Positions 43,071 through 51,779 of a stretch of DNA of 64,000 bases are shown here, in pieces. The number at the start of each line of letters is the position of its first letter. Position 1 is the first letter of the stretch. The position numbers and the translations under genes are program-made. The stretch comes from JBEBSD01 sp040394475 (GTDB taxonomy: Bacteria; Bacteroidota; Bacteroidia; Cytophagales; Spirosomataceae), in the NCBI GenBank assembly GCA_040394475.1, contig JBEBSD010000016.1:1-64000 (forward strand), in the 5' to 3' direction. The notes below the pieces were generated by a model. That model was not told the origin of the DNA and made no database searches. It worked only from the letters and a program-made list of their open reading frames with translations.

Positions 43071-43313
43071 TTATTGGCCGGCGCCCCGGATAAACCGGTA
43101 CAAAGATGCAGCAATTGCAACCAAGGACAAAATGAGTGTCCAGATAGGAAGGCTATTTTCCTGCAGCTGATCGAGCCTGTAGCCTGCGTAGGTAAAAGCC
43201 AGAATCGTGGCGAGCATTTGAAAGGCCAGTCCCGTATAGCGGGCATAGGCCCCGGGAGACGGTTTGCTGTCTTCCGGCCGCTTACCGGGCGTGGGGTTTT
43301 CCTTCGGCTGCAT
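43071..43313 (-). CDS. AtpZ/AtpI-like F0 accessory protein
   Basis: 80 residues. After a proline-rich charged N-terminus (residues 1-25) come two membrane helices: YTGLAFQMLATILAFTYAGYRLDQ and PIWTLILSLVAIAASLYRFI. The GY-x-LDQ spacing is typical of AtpZ-type proteins (PF09527) that head ATP synthase operons and help magnesium/calcium uptake or c-ring assembly. It is the first gene of the minus-strand atp operon. Confidence 0.82.
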   Translation of the reverse strand: MQPKENPTPGKRPEDSKPSPGAYARYTGLAFQMLATILAFTYAGYRLDQLQENSLPIWTLILSLVAIAASLYRFIRGAGQ

Positions 43314-43340
43314 GGTTCTGATACCGTGAATTTGAATGAA

Positions 43341-43371
43341 TAAAGATAAATAATAGGGTTGGGAAATACAA
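43341..43371 (-). promoter_or_regulatory. Candidate promoter of the minus-strand atp operon
   Basis: Read on the minus strand, TTG (43371-43369) and TATCTTTA (43348-43341) are 20 bp apart. This is one mismatch from TTG / TAnnTTTG and lies about 28 bp before the AtpZ-like start. Confidence 0.5.
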
Positions 43372-43404
43372 TTTGGATAGAACGGCGCTGTTTTTGTCTT
43401 TAAC

Positions 43405-43565
43405 TAGGTGTTAGGTGTTAGGAAGTAGCTGATAGCTGAAATCCGATAGCTGATAGCTGATTGCTGATAGCTGACTGCTGAAATCCGATAGCTGATAGCT
43501 GATTGCTGATAGCTGATAGCTGAAATCCGATAGCTGACAGCTAAAATCTAACACCTGACAGCTAA
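43405..43565. repeat. 23-unit heptamer array before the glucuronoyl esterase gene
   Basis: Every 7 bp from 43405 to 43565 a new unit begins without a slip: TAGGTGT x2, then mostly TAGCTGA, TTGCTGA and AATCCGA, ending CAGCTAA. It ends 15 bp before the ATG of the CE15 gene, so it fills that gene's leader and promoter region. Confidence 0.95.
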
Positions 43566-43580
43566 AACCTTATTATACCA

Positions 43581-44831
43581 ATGAAACTACCAATAATGCT
43601 GACGGTTTGGCTGCTGCCGGGAATGGCAGTCGCTCAGGGGATGCAGGAAGAAAGCGGGGTCCCCGAGTATACGTTGCCTGCTTTGCTGCAATCGGAAGCC
43701 GGGAAGGATATCACCACGGCTAAAGAATGGGAACGCGTTCGCCGGCCGGAGATCCTTTCGCTTTTTGCCAATGAAGTATTCGGAATTACTCCTGCTTCAA
43801 CGATTCCGGTGACCTATACCGTACGCTCTGAGGAAAAGCTGGCCCTCGCTGGAAAGGCGACCCGTAAGGAAATCACATTCCGGCTGCCGCAGGGAAAGTC
43901 CCTGGAATTACTGCTCTATATCCCCAACCACGTAAAGGGGCGGGTGCCGGCTTTCGTAGGACTGAATTTTGCAGGAAATCATACTGTTGAGACGGATCCG
44001 GGAATCAAGGTCACGGAAGGATGGGTGCGGAATAATGCGGAACTGGGTATTACGGATAACAAAGCACGGGCCGAGAATCGCGGAAGCTCAGCCAGACGAT
44101 GGCCCGTAGCCGAGATTATTGAGCGGGGCTATGCCGTAGCAACCATGTATTATGGAGAGATCTATCCCGATCATCCCGAAGGCGGGCCGGAGAGTATCCA
44201 GACACTCTTTCCGCAAAGCACTGCCCCTGATACCGGATGGAAGGCCATCGGGGCATGGGCATGGGGACTGAGCCGCATACTGGACTATCTCCAGACGGAT
44301 GCCCGGATAGACGGAAAAAAGGTGGCCGTAATCGGGCATTCCCGGCTGGGAAAGGCGGCTGTGTGGGCCGGCGTTCAGGACCCGCGGTTCGCGATGGTCA
44401 TTTCCAACAATTCGGGTGAGGGAGGCGCCGCCATTACCCGCCGCAAGTTCGGTGAAACCATTCAGCGGATTAACACGGCATTCCCGCATTGGTTCGCGGG
44501 AAACTATGAACAGTATAATAATAAGGAAGAGGAACTGCCCGTCGACTATCACCAGCTCATTGCATTGGTCGCTCCCCGGCCTGTCTATGTGGCGAGTGCT
44601 TCCGAAGATTTGTGGGCCGACCCCAAGGGGGAATATCTATCGGCAATGCTGGCCGGTGAGGTATACCGGTTGTACAGGAAACCCGGATTGACGGACCCGG
44701 AGCCGCCATCGCCCATGCAACCGGTCGGGACAAAGTGGGTGGGCTACCATATCCGGGAAGGAAAACATGATATCCTGTTATACGATTGGGAACAATACAT
44801 GCGGATGGCGGATCAGCATTTTAAGAAGTAA
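43581..44831 (+). CDS. Glucuronoyl esterase (carbohydrate esterase family 15)
   Basis: 416 residues with a signal peptide ending GMAVAQG. CE15 features: YTLPALLQSEAGKDITTAKEWERVRRPEILSLFANEVFG at the N-terminus, AFVGLNFAGNHT (oxyanion region), the nucleophile elbow GHSRLGKAAVWAG with the family serine and following arginine, then NNSGEGGAAITRR and a late histidine in REGKHDILLYDW. CE15 enzymes hydrolyse the ester between lignin alcohols and (4-O-methyl)glucuronic acid side chains of xylan. It is the first gene of a second carbohydrate cluster, directly after a heptamer array. Confidence 0.9.
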   Translation: MKLPIMLTVWLLPGMAVAQGMQEESGVPEYTLPALLQSEAGKDITTAKEWERVRRPEILSLFANEVFGITPASTIPVTYTVRSEEKLALAGKATRKEITFRLPQGKSLELLLYIPNHVKGRVPAFVGLNFAGNHTVETDPGIKVTEGWVRNNAELGITDNKARAENRGSSARRWPVAEIIERGYAVATMYYGEIYPDHPEGGPESIQTLFPQSTAPDTGWKAIGAWAWGLSRILDYLQTDARIDGKKVAVIGHSRLGKAAVWAGVQDPRFAMVISNNSGEGGAAITRRKFGETIQRINTAFPHWFAGNYEQYNNKEEELPVDYHQLIALVAPRPVYVASASEDLWADPKGEYLSAMLAGEVYRLYRKPGLTDPEPPSPMQPVGTKWVGYHIREGKHDILLYDWEQYMRMADQHFKK

Positions 44832-44908
44832 TTATCGGGCCGGCACTAGCCTGGATGCCCTTCTGGAGGGTACTCTTAATTTGACGTATTACTTAAACGA
44901 ATCAGAGA

Positions 44909-46000
44909 ATGTTTTTACAAATCAACAGGAAATCATTTTGGACAGGAAGTTTGATCGTGGGCGCTCTGAGCTTTTTCGCTTGCAGCGAAACGCAGGAAAC
45001 TACTTACGAGATGACCCGACCGGATTTTGTATTTGGAGAAGACCGCCCTTTTCCGCAATGCCATGCCTCCACACTGGTGCGCCTCGAGAACGGACAGTTT
45101 GTGGTCGCGTGGTTTGGAGGGACAGCCGAAAAGGATGACGATGTAGGGATCTGGGTATCTACAGGCCGGCCGAGTGACTGGACAGCGCCTGCAGAGGTGG
45201 CCAAAATAAGGGAAGACCCCCACTGGAACCCTGTGCTGCACCGGGCAGCCGACGGGAAAATATACTTGTTCTTTAAAGTGGGAAAAGAAATATCGCACTG
45301 GGAAACCTGGGTGAAAGTATCGGAAGACAATGGCGCGTCGTGGTCGGAGGCCTATGAACTGGTCGCCGGCGACAAAGGCGGGCGTGGTCCGGTCCGGAAT
45401 AAACTGATTGAACTGTCAGATGGCACCTGGCTGGCAGGAGCGTCCATCGAGCCGGGACGATGGGATGTGTTTGTAGACCGTAGCGAGGATGGGGGCGTTA
45501 CCTGGACCGCCAGTGAGCTGTTCGGGATCGACACCACTGAAATAAAAGGGAAAGGGGCGATTCAGCCCACTTTGTGGGAATCTGAGCCAGGGAAGGTACA
45601 TATGCTGGTGCGCACCACCGGCGGCGTTATCGGGAGAAGTGATTCGGAAGACTCCGGCAAGACCTGGTCGGTGATCCGTAAAACCGATATGCCGAATCCG
45701 AACAGTGGGATCGATCTGGCCCGGCTGCCGGACGGCACCCTGGCATTGATGTACAACCCGGATAACGAAAACTGGGGGTCGCGCTCACCGATCTCGCTGG
45801 CATTGTCTTATGACAACGGTAACACCTGGCCCGACGAAATCGAAATAGACCGCGGCGACAAAGAGGATGAATTTTCGTACCCGGCCATCATCAGCTGGGG
45901 CGATTCGGTGGCAACCACCTATACCTGGAACCGCCAGAAAATAGCATTCTGGTGGGGAAGCAAAGAACAGATCAAAGCCCTCTCCGCTACAAAAAAATAA
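44909..46000 (+). CDS. Asp-box (BNR) sialidase-fold lipoprotein
   Basis: 363 residues with a lipobox-type signal (SLIVGALSFFAC). A six-bladed propeller is indicated by four Asp-boxes (SEDNGASW, SEDGGVTW, SEDSGKTW, SYDNGNTW), the pattern of BNR_2 proteins. FPQCHASTLVRLENGQFVVAWFGGTAEKDDD at the start is common to exo-sialidase-like proteins of soil bacteria whose true substrates are often not sialic acid. It begins 77 bp behind the CE15 gene. Substrate open; the neighbours suggest plant glycans. Confidence 0.82.
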   Translation: MFLQINRKSFWTGSLIVGALSFFACSETQETTYEMTRPDFVFGEDRPFPQCHASTLVRLENGQFVVAWFGGTAEKDDDVGIWVSTGRPSDWTAPAEVAKIREDPHWNPVLHRAADGKIYLFFKVGKEISHWETWVKVSEDNGASWSEAYELVAGDKGGRGPVRNKLIELSDGTWLAGASIEPGRWDVFVDRSEDGGVTWTASELFGIDTTEIKGKGAIQPTLWESEPGKVHMLVRTTGGVIGRSDSEDSGKTWSVIRKTDMPNPNSGIDLARLPDGTLALMYNPDNENWGSRSPISLALSYDNGNTWPDEIEIDRGDKEDEFSYPAIISWGDSVATTYTWNRQKIAFWWGSKEQIKALSATKK

Positions 46001-46039
46001 GCTTTCAGAAGGAATTATAACCGGATTGCATTTAATTGC

Positions 46040-46260
46040 GGGGGAATGGGCGTCGGGCGATAGGGAATGGGGTTTAGGGAATAGGCAATAGGGTATGGGG
46101 AATGGGCGGCGGCCGACTTGCTGATTGCCGATAGCTGATTGCTGATTGCTGAAAGCTGCGGGCTCAGCTCCTGGGTTCGACTCCTGGGTTCGACTGGGCT
46201 CACCCAACCACCCATCGTATTTTGCTGACAGCCGATAACTGAAAGCCGATTGCCAACAGG
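46040..46260. repeat. Heptamer array with GTCGAACCC element
   Basis: The stretch reads in 7-bp words with only occasional slips (TAGGGAA, TGGGGTT, TAGGCAA, TGGGGAA, then TTGCCGA, TAGCTGA, TTGCTGA). At 46154-46220 is an inverted copy of the GTCGAACCC element, in which TCCTGGGTTCGAC is doubled. No gene lies in 46001-46312. Confidence 0.85.
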
Positions 46261-46312
46261 CAATCAAACCTCAAAATTCCAACAATACAAAACAAAAAAA
46301 CCAAGTTTACAG

Positions 46313-46939
46313 ATGAAAAAAAGCGTTAAACAACTTGTAGTAAGTTTCCTTGTCGTGGCTTGTATGGCTTCATCGGCACTGGCCGGTGGTGAGAAACCCG
46401 GGAAAAAGATTAAGCTCTTTAACGGGAAAAGCCTGAAAGGGTGGACCATTAACGGAACCGAAAAGTGGTATGTGGAGAACGGGGAGCTCATCTGTGAAAG
46501 CGGACCGGATAAGGGGTACGGCTACCTGACGACCGATAAATTTTACAAGAACTTCGACCTGACCGTGGATTTCCTGCAAAATGCCAATGGCAACAGCGGC
46601 GTGTTTTTCCGTTCGACGGTGGAGGGGACCAAAGTGGCGGGTTGGCAGGTTGAAGTAGCGGCGCCTAATCACGACACCGGGGGGATTTACGAATCCTACG
46701 GCCGCGGATGGCTGGTACAGATCCCCGACGAAAAAGAGGGTTTCCTGAAATTCGGCGACTGGAACACCATGCGAATCCGGGTGGAAGGCGGACGGGTGCA
46801 AACCTGGTTGAACGGTCATGAAATGGTCGATATTACCGATGAAAAAATTGCCGCTGCCGATGGCTCCATTGCGCTGCAGATCCATGACGGCGGAGGCATC
46901 AAGGTGCGCTGGAAAAATCTGATCCTCACGCATCTGTAA
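46313..46939 (+). CDS. DUF1080 (3-keto-disaccharide hydrolase family) protein
   Basis: 208 residues from ATG 46313, which provides the signal peptide KKSVKQLVVSFLVVACMASSALAG; upstream in-frame codons are in repeat DNA. The PF06439 concanavalin-like sandwich is complete: KLFNGKSLKGWTINGTEKW, GYLTTDKFYKNFDLTVDF, NSGVFFRSTVEGTKVAGWQVEV, WNTMRIRVEGGRVQTWLNGHEMVDITDE and GSIALQIHDGGGIKVRWKNL. Pfam names the family for hydrolysis of 3-keto-disaccharides. The Tat-exported oxidoreductase 114 bp downstream could supply the keto group. Confidence 0.9.
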   Translation: MKKSVKQLVVSFLVVACMASSALAGGEKPGKKIKLFNGKSLKGWTINGTEKWYVENGELICESGPDKGYGYLTTDKFYKNFDLTVDFLQNANGNSGVFFRSTVEGTKVAGWQVEVAAPNHDTGGIYESYGRGWLVQIPDEKEGFLKFGDWNTMRIRVEGGRVQTWLNGHEMVDITDEKIAAADGSIALQIHDGGGIKVRWKNLILTHL

Positions 46940-47053
46940 TGATTTTTCCTGCATGACATAGGGAAGAATGGGGTTTCCTGCGTCCTATAGAAGAATGTGC
47001 CCTTTTACAGGAAGGGGACAGGGAATTATAGGAAATGATCAATCTTAACAAAC

Positions 47054-48394
47054 ATGGAAGAATCACGAAGAGCATTTATTAAAAAGGTTGCCCTGGGCAG
47101 TGCCGGGGCGGCCCTGGTCAATTTTAATGCCCTGCCGGCAAAAGCATATTCCCGGATCATAGGGGCTAATGACCGTCTGACTGTAGGATTGGCCGGACTG
47201 GGTAGAAGGATGGGTGCATTTTACCAGCCCATCGCACTCAAAAGCAGCAATGTAGAGCTGATCTATCTTTGCGATGTGATGCAGAAGCAACGGGAGAATG
47301 CAGCAAAACAATTTGCCAAACACATTGATTATGCGCCAAAGCTGGAAAATGATATCCGTAAAGTAATTGAGGATAAGACGGTAGATGTGCTGATCAATGC
47401 AACCCCTGACCATTGGCATGCTCCCGGCACCTGGATGGCCGTCAAGGCGGGGAAACATGTGTATGTGGAAAAACCCTGCAGCCATAATCCGCGCGAGGGG
47501 GAATTGTTGATGGAACTGCAGAACAAGTATAACAAGGTAATCCAGATGGGTAACCAGCAGCGTTCGTCAGCGGAATCGATCGAGATTATCCGTGAGATAC
47601 ACAACGGGACCATCGGGAAGCCGTACAAGGCGATCGCTTTTTATGCTGCCAACCGTGGAGAAGTCCCTTTGCAGCAGAAAACAGCGGTTCCTGCCGGATT
47701 GGATTGGGAATTGTTCCAGGGACCTGCGCCCAGGCGGGAGTATACCAGTGAAACCTGGGACTACAACTGGCACTGGTACGGCTGGGATTATGGAACTGCC
47801 GAATCGGGAAACAACGGGACCCACGAGCTCGATGTCGCACGCTGGGCGCTGCAGGTTGACTATCCGGAAGCCGTAAGCGTGGAAGCAGCGAAACGGCATT
47901 TTGCCAATGACGGATGGGAAATGTATGACACCATGGATGCTACCTTCCGGTTCGGGGATAACAAAGTCATTAAATGGGACGGGCAAAGCCGCAACGGGTA
48001 TAAAACCTATGGCACCGACCGGGGAACGATTATCTACGGTACGGAAGGGTCGGTCTACGTGGACCGTGGCGGGTACAAACTGTACTCCCGAGAGGGGAAA
48101 CTGATCCGTGACAGTAAAGCCAAAGGAAACGAAGCCGGTACCCAGTTAGGCGGCGGCGGCGATATGTCTACCACCCACGTGGTCAACTTCTTCCAGGCAA
48201 TAAGGGGTAAGGAAAAGCAGAACTCCACGATTTTCGACGGAGCCAAGAGCGTGCACCTGTGCCACCTGGCCAATATCGCTTCCCGCATCGGAAAAGACTT
48301 TAAGGTCGACCCGAAAACCGGGAAGGCCCTGGATAAGGATGCTATGAAACTATGGGGCCGTACCTATGCACCGGGATGGGAACCTAAATTATAA
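47054..48394 (+). CDS. Tat-exported Gfo/Idh/MocA-family oxidoreductase
   Basis: 446 residues. The twin-arginine signal SRRAFIKKVALGSAGAALV (4-22) is followed by a Rossmann fold starting LTVGLAGLGRRMGAFY and LIYLCDV. The family motif VEKPCSHNP (EKP lysine) and the C-terminal substrate domain with NGTHELDVARWALQ follow. Such periplasmic NAD(P)-bound members oxidise sugar hydroxyls, often at C3, recycling their tightly bound cofactor. Together with the upstream DUF1080 protein this suggests oxidative glycoside cleavage; the pairing is an inference. A stable hairpin separates it from the next gene. Confidence 0.9.
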   Translation: MEESRRAFIKKVALGSAGAALVNFNALPAKAYSRIIGANDRLTVGLAGLGRRMGAFYQPIALKSSNVELIYLCDVMQKQRENAAKQFAKHIDYAPKLENDIRKVIEDKTVDVLINATPDHWHAPGTWMAVKAGKHVYVEKPCSHNPREGELLMELQNKYNKVIQMGNQQRSSAESIEIIREIHNGTIGKPYKAIAFYAANRGEVPLQQKTAVPAGLDWELFQGPAPRREYTSETWDYNWHWYGWDYGTAESGNNGTHELDVARWALQVDYPEAVSVEAAKRHFANDGWEMYDTMDATFRFGDNKVIKWDGQSRNGYKTYGTDRGTIIYGTEGSVYVDRGGYKLYSREGKLIRDSKAKGNEAGTQLGGGGDMSTTHVVNFFQAIRGKEKQNSTIFDGAKSVHLCHLANIASRIGKDFKVDPKTGKALDKDAMKLWGRTYAPGWEPKL

Positions 48395-48401
48395 TACTTT
48401 T

Positions 48402-48429
48402 GCAGGGCCGGCACAATTGCCGGCCCTGC
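48402..48429. promoter_or_regulatory. Perfect 12-bp hairpin just before the SGNH gene
   Basis: GCAGGGCCGGCA (48402-48413) pairs with TGCCGGCCCTGC (48418-48429) over a CAAT loop. It begins 7 bp after the oxidoreductase stop and ends 10 bp before the SGNH start. No T-run follows, so it is more likely a transcript-stabilising or attenuating intercistronic stem than a terminator. It also overlaps where a ribosome-binding site would be. Confidence 0.7.
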
Positions 48430-48439
48430 GCACTTATAT

Positions 48440-50209
48440 ATGAAACGACATCGTATCATCGGCTGCCTGCTTCTGTGGGCGCCCTGTTTGCTCTCCGCAC
48501 AGGACATCAACTGGTGGAACCCCGCAACGGCTGCCGCAACGGTTATTGAAGGACAAGCCTGGCCTGATGCCGTAAAAGGCCGCTATGACCGGCTGCCGGC
48601 TTCCAGTGAACAGGAGGTCAGAGACGTAGTTTGGCGGCTGTCTACCCAAAGCGCGGGTCTCATGATCCGTTTCCGGTCGGATGCGGAGGCTGTCCAGGTA
48701 CGGTATCAGACAACTAACCCTACGCCGGGATTGGCCCACATGCCCGCAACCGGCGTGAGCGGGGTAGACCTGTATGCCATTTCAAGTGATGGCGAAGAGC
48801 GCTGGTGTGCCGGACGTTTTACCTTTAAGGATACGATCAGCTATCATTTCAACCAGCTGGTTCCCAATGATACCTATCATAAAAAGGGACGGGAATACCG
48901 GTTGTACCTGCCGCTGTATAACGGGGTGAAATGGATGGAGATCGGCGTGCCTGCCGGGGCAGCCTTTGAAGTATTGCCCGTTCGTCCCGAAAAGCCGGTC
49001 GTCATTTACGGCACCTCTATCGCACAGGGAGCCTGTGCTTCGCGTCCGGGAATGGCATGGACCGCTATTTTGGGAAGAAAGCTCGACAGGCCGGTCATTA
49101 ATCTCGGGTTTTCAGGCAACGGAAGGCTTGAAAAAGAAATTATCCACCCCATGGCCACCCTTGACGCAAAGGTGTTTGTGCTGGACAACCTGCCCAACCT
49201 TACAGATCCCGTAACCTACCCGGATGAAGAGGTCAGGCAACGATTGCTGTATGCAGTGAACTACCTGCGGGAAAAACGCCCGGAAGTCCCGATCGTCCTG
49301 GCGTCGCATGCCGGGTATACCGAGCAAAAAATGAATGCAACCCGCAGGGGGCTCTATGAGCGCCTTAACCGGGTGCTCGAAACGACGTTTGCAGAGCTGA
49401 AAGCAGCAGGGGCGACTCATTTGTACCTGATTCCGATGGAAGCTTTCGGGCAAAGTATTGAAACGATGGTGGACGGAACACATCCCTCGGACCTGGGAAT
49501 GATGCGGTATGCGGAAGGGTACGAAACTGCCTTACGCCGGATTCTGAATGAACCCGCCGGAACAGTGTCCACTACCCGGCCTTGTACGCAACTGCGGGAA
49601 CTGGGCGGATATGACTGGGAAGCCCGGCACCGGGAGATCCTGGAATACGGCAGGAAGGAAGCGCCCCACACCGTGCTGATCGGGAATTCGATTACCCATT
49701 ACTGGGGCGGTCTTCCGTATTCCGGCAGGGCGGCAGGGCGCGCATCCTGGGATGCCACCTTCGGAACCGGCGGTGTCCTGAATATGGGGTATGGCTGGGA
49801 CCGGATTGAAAATGTGCTGTGGCGGGTGTACCATGGAGAGCTGGACGGCTACCAGGCGCAACAGATCTTTGTCATGATCGGAACCAATAACCTGCAGTCC
49901 AATACCGACGAGGAGATTGTGGAAGGCTGGCGGCAGCTGCTGCCGGCTATTACTTCCCGCCAGCCGGGAGCACGGGTCTATATGACCGGGATCTATCCGC
50001 GGCGGAATCTTGAACAACGCATCCATGCACTGAATTTGCAGCTTGCTATGGTGGCGGCCGAATACAATGCCGCGTACATTAATCCAGGTTCGGTGTTGCT
50101 GGATGAAGCGGGCAAAATAGTGGAAGCGCTTTTCTCGGACGGCCTGCATCCCAATGCTGCCGGATATGAAAAGCTGGGGGTTGCCTACCGGCCCTATCTG
50201 GAAAAGTAG
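48440..50209 (+). CDS. Secreted protein with two tandem SGNH/GDSL hydrolase domains
   Basis: 589 residues, signal peptide ending CLLSAQ. After a beta-sandwich N-domain (about 25-175), SGNH domain 1 has block I VIYGTSIAQGACASRPGMAW, block II LGFSGNGRLEKEI, and block V DGTHPSDLGMMRYAEGY. SGNH domain 2 (about 395-589) has block I TVLIGNSITHYWGG, block II NMGYGWDRIENVLWR, block III IGTNNLQSN, and block V SDGLHPNAAGYEKLG. Two full catalytic sets in one chain suggest processive or dual-site de-esterification of acetylated glycans. It is the last gene of the 43.6-50.2 kb cluster. Confidence 0.9.
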   Translation: MKRHRIIGCLLLWAPCLLSAQDINWWNPATAAATVIEGQAWPDAVKGRYDRLPASSEQEVRDVVWRLSTQSAGLMIRFRSDAEAVQVRYQTTNPTPGLAHMPATGVSGVDLYAISSDGEERWCAGRFTFKDTISYHFNQLVPNDTYHKKGREYRLYLPLYNGVKWMEIGVPAGAAFEVLPVRPEKPVVIYGTSIAQGACASRPGMAWTAILGRKLDRPVINLGFSGNGRLEKEIIHPMATLDAKVFVLDNLPNLTDPVTYPDEEVRQRLLYAVNYLREKRPEVPIVLASHAGYTEQKMNATRRGLYERLNRVLETTFAELKAAGATHLYLIPMEAFGQSIETMVDGTHPSDLGMMRYAEGYETALRRILNEPAGTVSTTRPCTQLRELGGYDWEARHREILEYGRKEAPHTVLIGNSITHYWGGLPYSGRAAGRASWDATFGTGGVLNMGYGWDRIENVLWRVYHGELDGYQAQQIFVMIGTNNLQSNTDEEIVEGWRQLLPAITSRQPGARVYMTGIYPRRNLEQRIHALNLQLAMVAAEYNAAYINPGSVLLDEAGKIVEALFSDGLHPNAAGYEKLGVAYRPYLEK

Positions 50210-50282
50210 GGGTTTTTCTCTCTTTCTCAAACGTATCCGGTTTTCTACCGGGCTGTTACTCTGCGATTTTACAAAATTGCTG

Positions 50283-50290
50283 TAACTTTG
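50283..50290 (+). promoter_or_regulatory. -7 promoter element of ffh
   Basis: TAACTTTG matches TAnnTTTG and lies 25 bp before the ffh start. No clear TTG is seen 19-21 bp upstream. Confidence 0.5.
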
Positions 50291-50315
50291 TGCAAATTGA
50301 TTAGTACATATCCGA

Positions 50316-51638
50316 ATGTTTCAGAACTTACAAGACAAACTTAACACCGCCTTCCGCACGCTAAAGGGGAAGGATCGTATTTCAGATATAAATGTTGCGG
50401 CGACAACCAAGGAGGTACGCAGGGCATTGGTAGATGCGGACGTAAACTTCAAAGTCGCCAAAGAAATTACCGACCGGATTAAGGACAAGGCTATGGACCG
50501 GAAGATCCTTATTTCGGTGGAGCCGGGGCAGATGTTCGTGAAGATTGTGCAGGAGGAACTGACCGAACTGATGGGCGGAAGCGCCGAGAGCATCGCCATC
50601 AGTGGTGACCCGGCCGTGATCCTGATTGCCGGCCTCCAGGGTTCCGGTAAAACCACCTTTTCGGGGAAACTGGCGGCCCATCTGAAAAAACAGGGAAAGC
50701 AGGTCCTCCTGGCTGCCTGTGATATTTACCGGCCGGCCGCCATCGATCAGCTGAAGGTGCTCGGCGAGCAGATCGGCGTGGAGGTATATGCCGAGCCGGA
50801 AAACAAAAATGCCGTGACATTGGCCCAAAATGCGGTAGCACATGCGCGGAAAACCGGTAAGAAGATCGTCATTGTGGATACCGCGGGGCGCCTGGCAGTG
50901 GATGAGGTGATGATGCAGGAAGTGGAGGATATCAAGAAGGAAGTAAAACCTTCGGAAATATTGTTTGTAGTCGATTCCATGACCGGGCAGGATGCCGTGA
51001 ACACTGCCAAGACCTTTAACGAACGGCTGAATTTTGACGGGGTCGTACTGACCAAGCTCGACGGGGATTCCCGCGGGGGAGCGGCGCTTTCCATCCGGCA
51101 GGTCGTTGAGAAGCCGATCAAGTTCATCAGTACCGGTGAGAAAATGGAAGCCCTGGATGTGTTCCATCCCGATCGTATGGCGAGTCGTATCCTGGGTATG
51201 GGGGACGTCATTTCGTTGGTAGAAAGGGCGCAGCAGGCCTTTGATGAAGATGAGGCCAAGCGGCTCAATGCGAAAATGCGTCAGAATAAGTTTGATTTTG
51301 ACGACTTTCTGGGGCAGCTCCAGCAGATCAAGAAAATGGGGAACGTGAAAGACCTCCTGGGAATGATCCCGGGGATGGGAAACGCCATGAAGGACGTCGA
51401 TATTGACAACAACTCATTCGTGCCGATTGAAGCGATGATCCGGTCGATGACCAAAAAGGAACGGATGAATCCGGATCTTATCGATGGCAGCCGTAAAAGA
51501 CGCATCGCCAACGGCAGCGGCACCACGATTACGGAAGTAAACAACCTGCTGAAGCAGTTCGATGAAATGCGCAAAATGATGCGTAAGATGAATACCATGC
51601 AGGCCGCCGGAAAACTGGGTAAGGCGCTGCGGAAATAG
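50316..51638 (+). CDS. ffh: Signal recognition particle protein Ffh
   Basis: 440 residues, normal. N domain (residues 1-90), G domain with G1 GLQGSGKTTFSGKLA, G3 DTAGRLAVDE, G4 TKLDGDSRGGAALS, and M domain from about 320 with GMIPGMGNAMKDVDI and the methionine-rich end FDEMRKMMRKMNTMQ. It binds 4.5S RNA and signal peptides and docks with FtsY to target membrane proteins. It is transcribed alone. Confidence 0.97.
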   Translation: MFQNLQDKLNTAFRTLKGKDRISDINVAATTKEVRRALVDADVNFKVAKEITDRIKDKAMDRKILISVEPGQMFVKIVQEELTELMGGSAESIAISGDPAVILIAGLQGSGKTTFSGKLAAHLKKQGKQVLLAACDIYRPAAIDQLKVLGEQIGVEVYAEPENKNAVTLAQNAVAHARKTGKKIVIVDTAGRLAVDEVMMQEVEDIKKEVKPSEILFVVDSMTGQDAVNTAKTFNERLNFDGVVLTKLDGDSRGGAALSIRQVVEKPIKFISTGEKMEALDVFHPDRMASRILGMGDVISLVERAQQAFDEDEAKRLNAKMRQNKFDFDDFLGQLQQIKKMGNVKDLLGMIPGMGNAMKDVDIDNNSFVPIEAMIRSMTKKERMNPDLIDGSRKRRIANGSGTTITEVNNLLKQFDEMRKMMRKMNTMQAAGKLGKALRK

Positions 51639-51700
51639 TGATTCGGCAAGCGCGCGACGAGCTGCCATGACCATTCACGGTAGCCTCCTGCGTGACAATT

Positions 51701-51760
51701 GGTCATGGAGCCTGTCGAAGGTATGGAGAGCCCATCGAAGGTCATGGTGAGCCTGTCGAA
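51701..51760. repeat. Three tandem GAGCC-TCGAA units of the dispersed family
   Basis: Three imperfect units of 19-21 bp: GGTCATGGAGCCTGTCGAA, GGTATGGAGAGCCCATCGAA and the third at 51740 ending GAGCCTGTCGAACC. The core GTGAGC-GTCGAACC links it to the elements at 6.2, 39.6-39.8, 46.2 and 56.15 kb. Confidence 0.75.
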
Positions 51761-51779
51761 CCACCCCCCGGTTCAGTTA

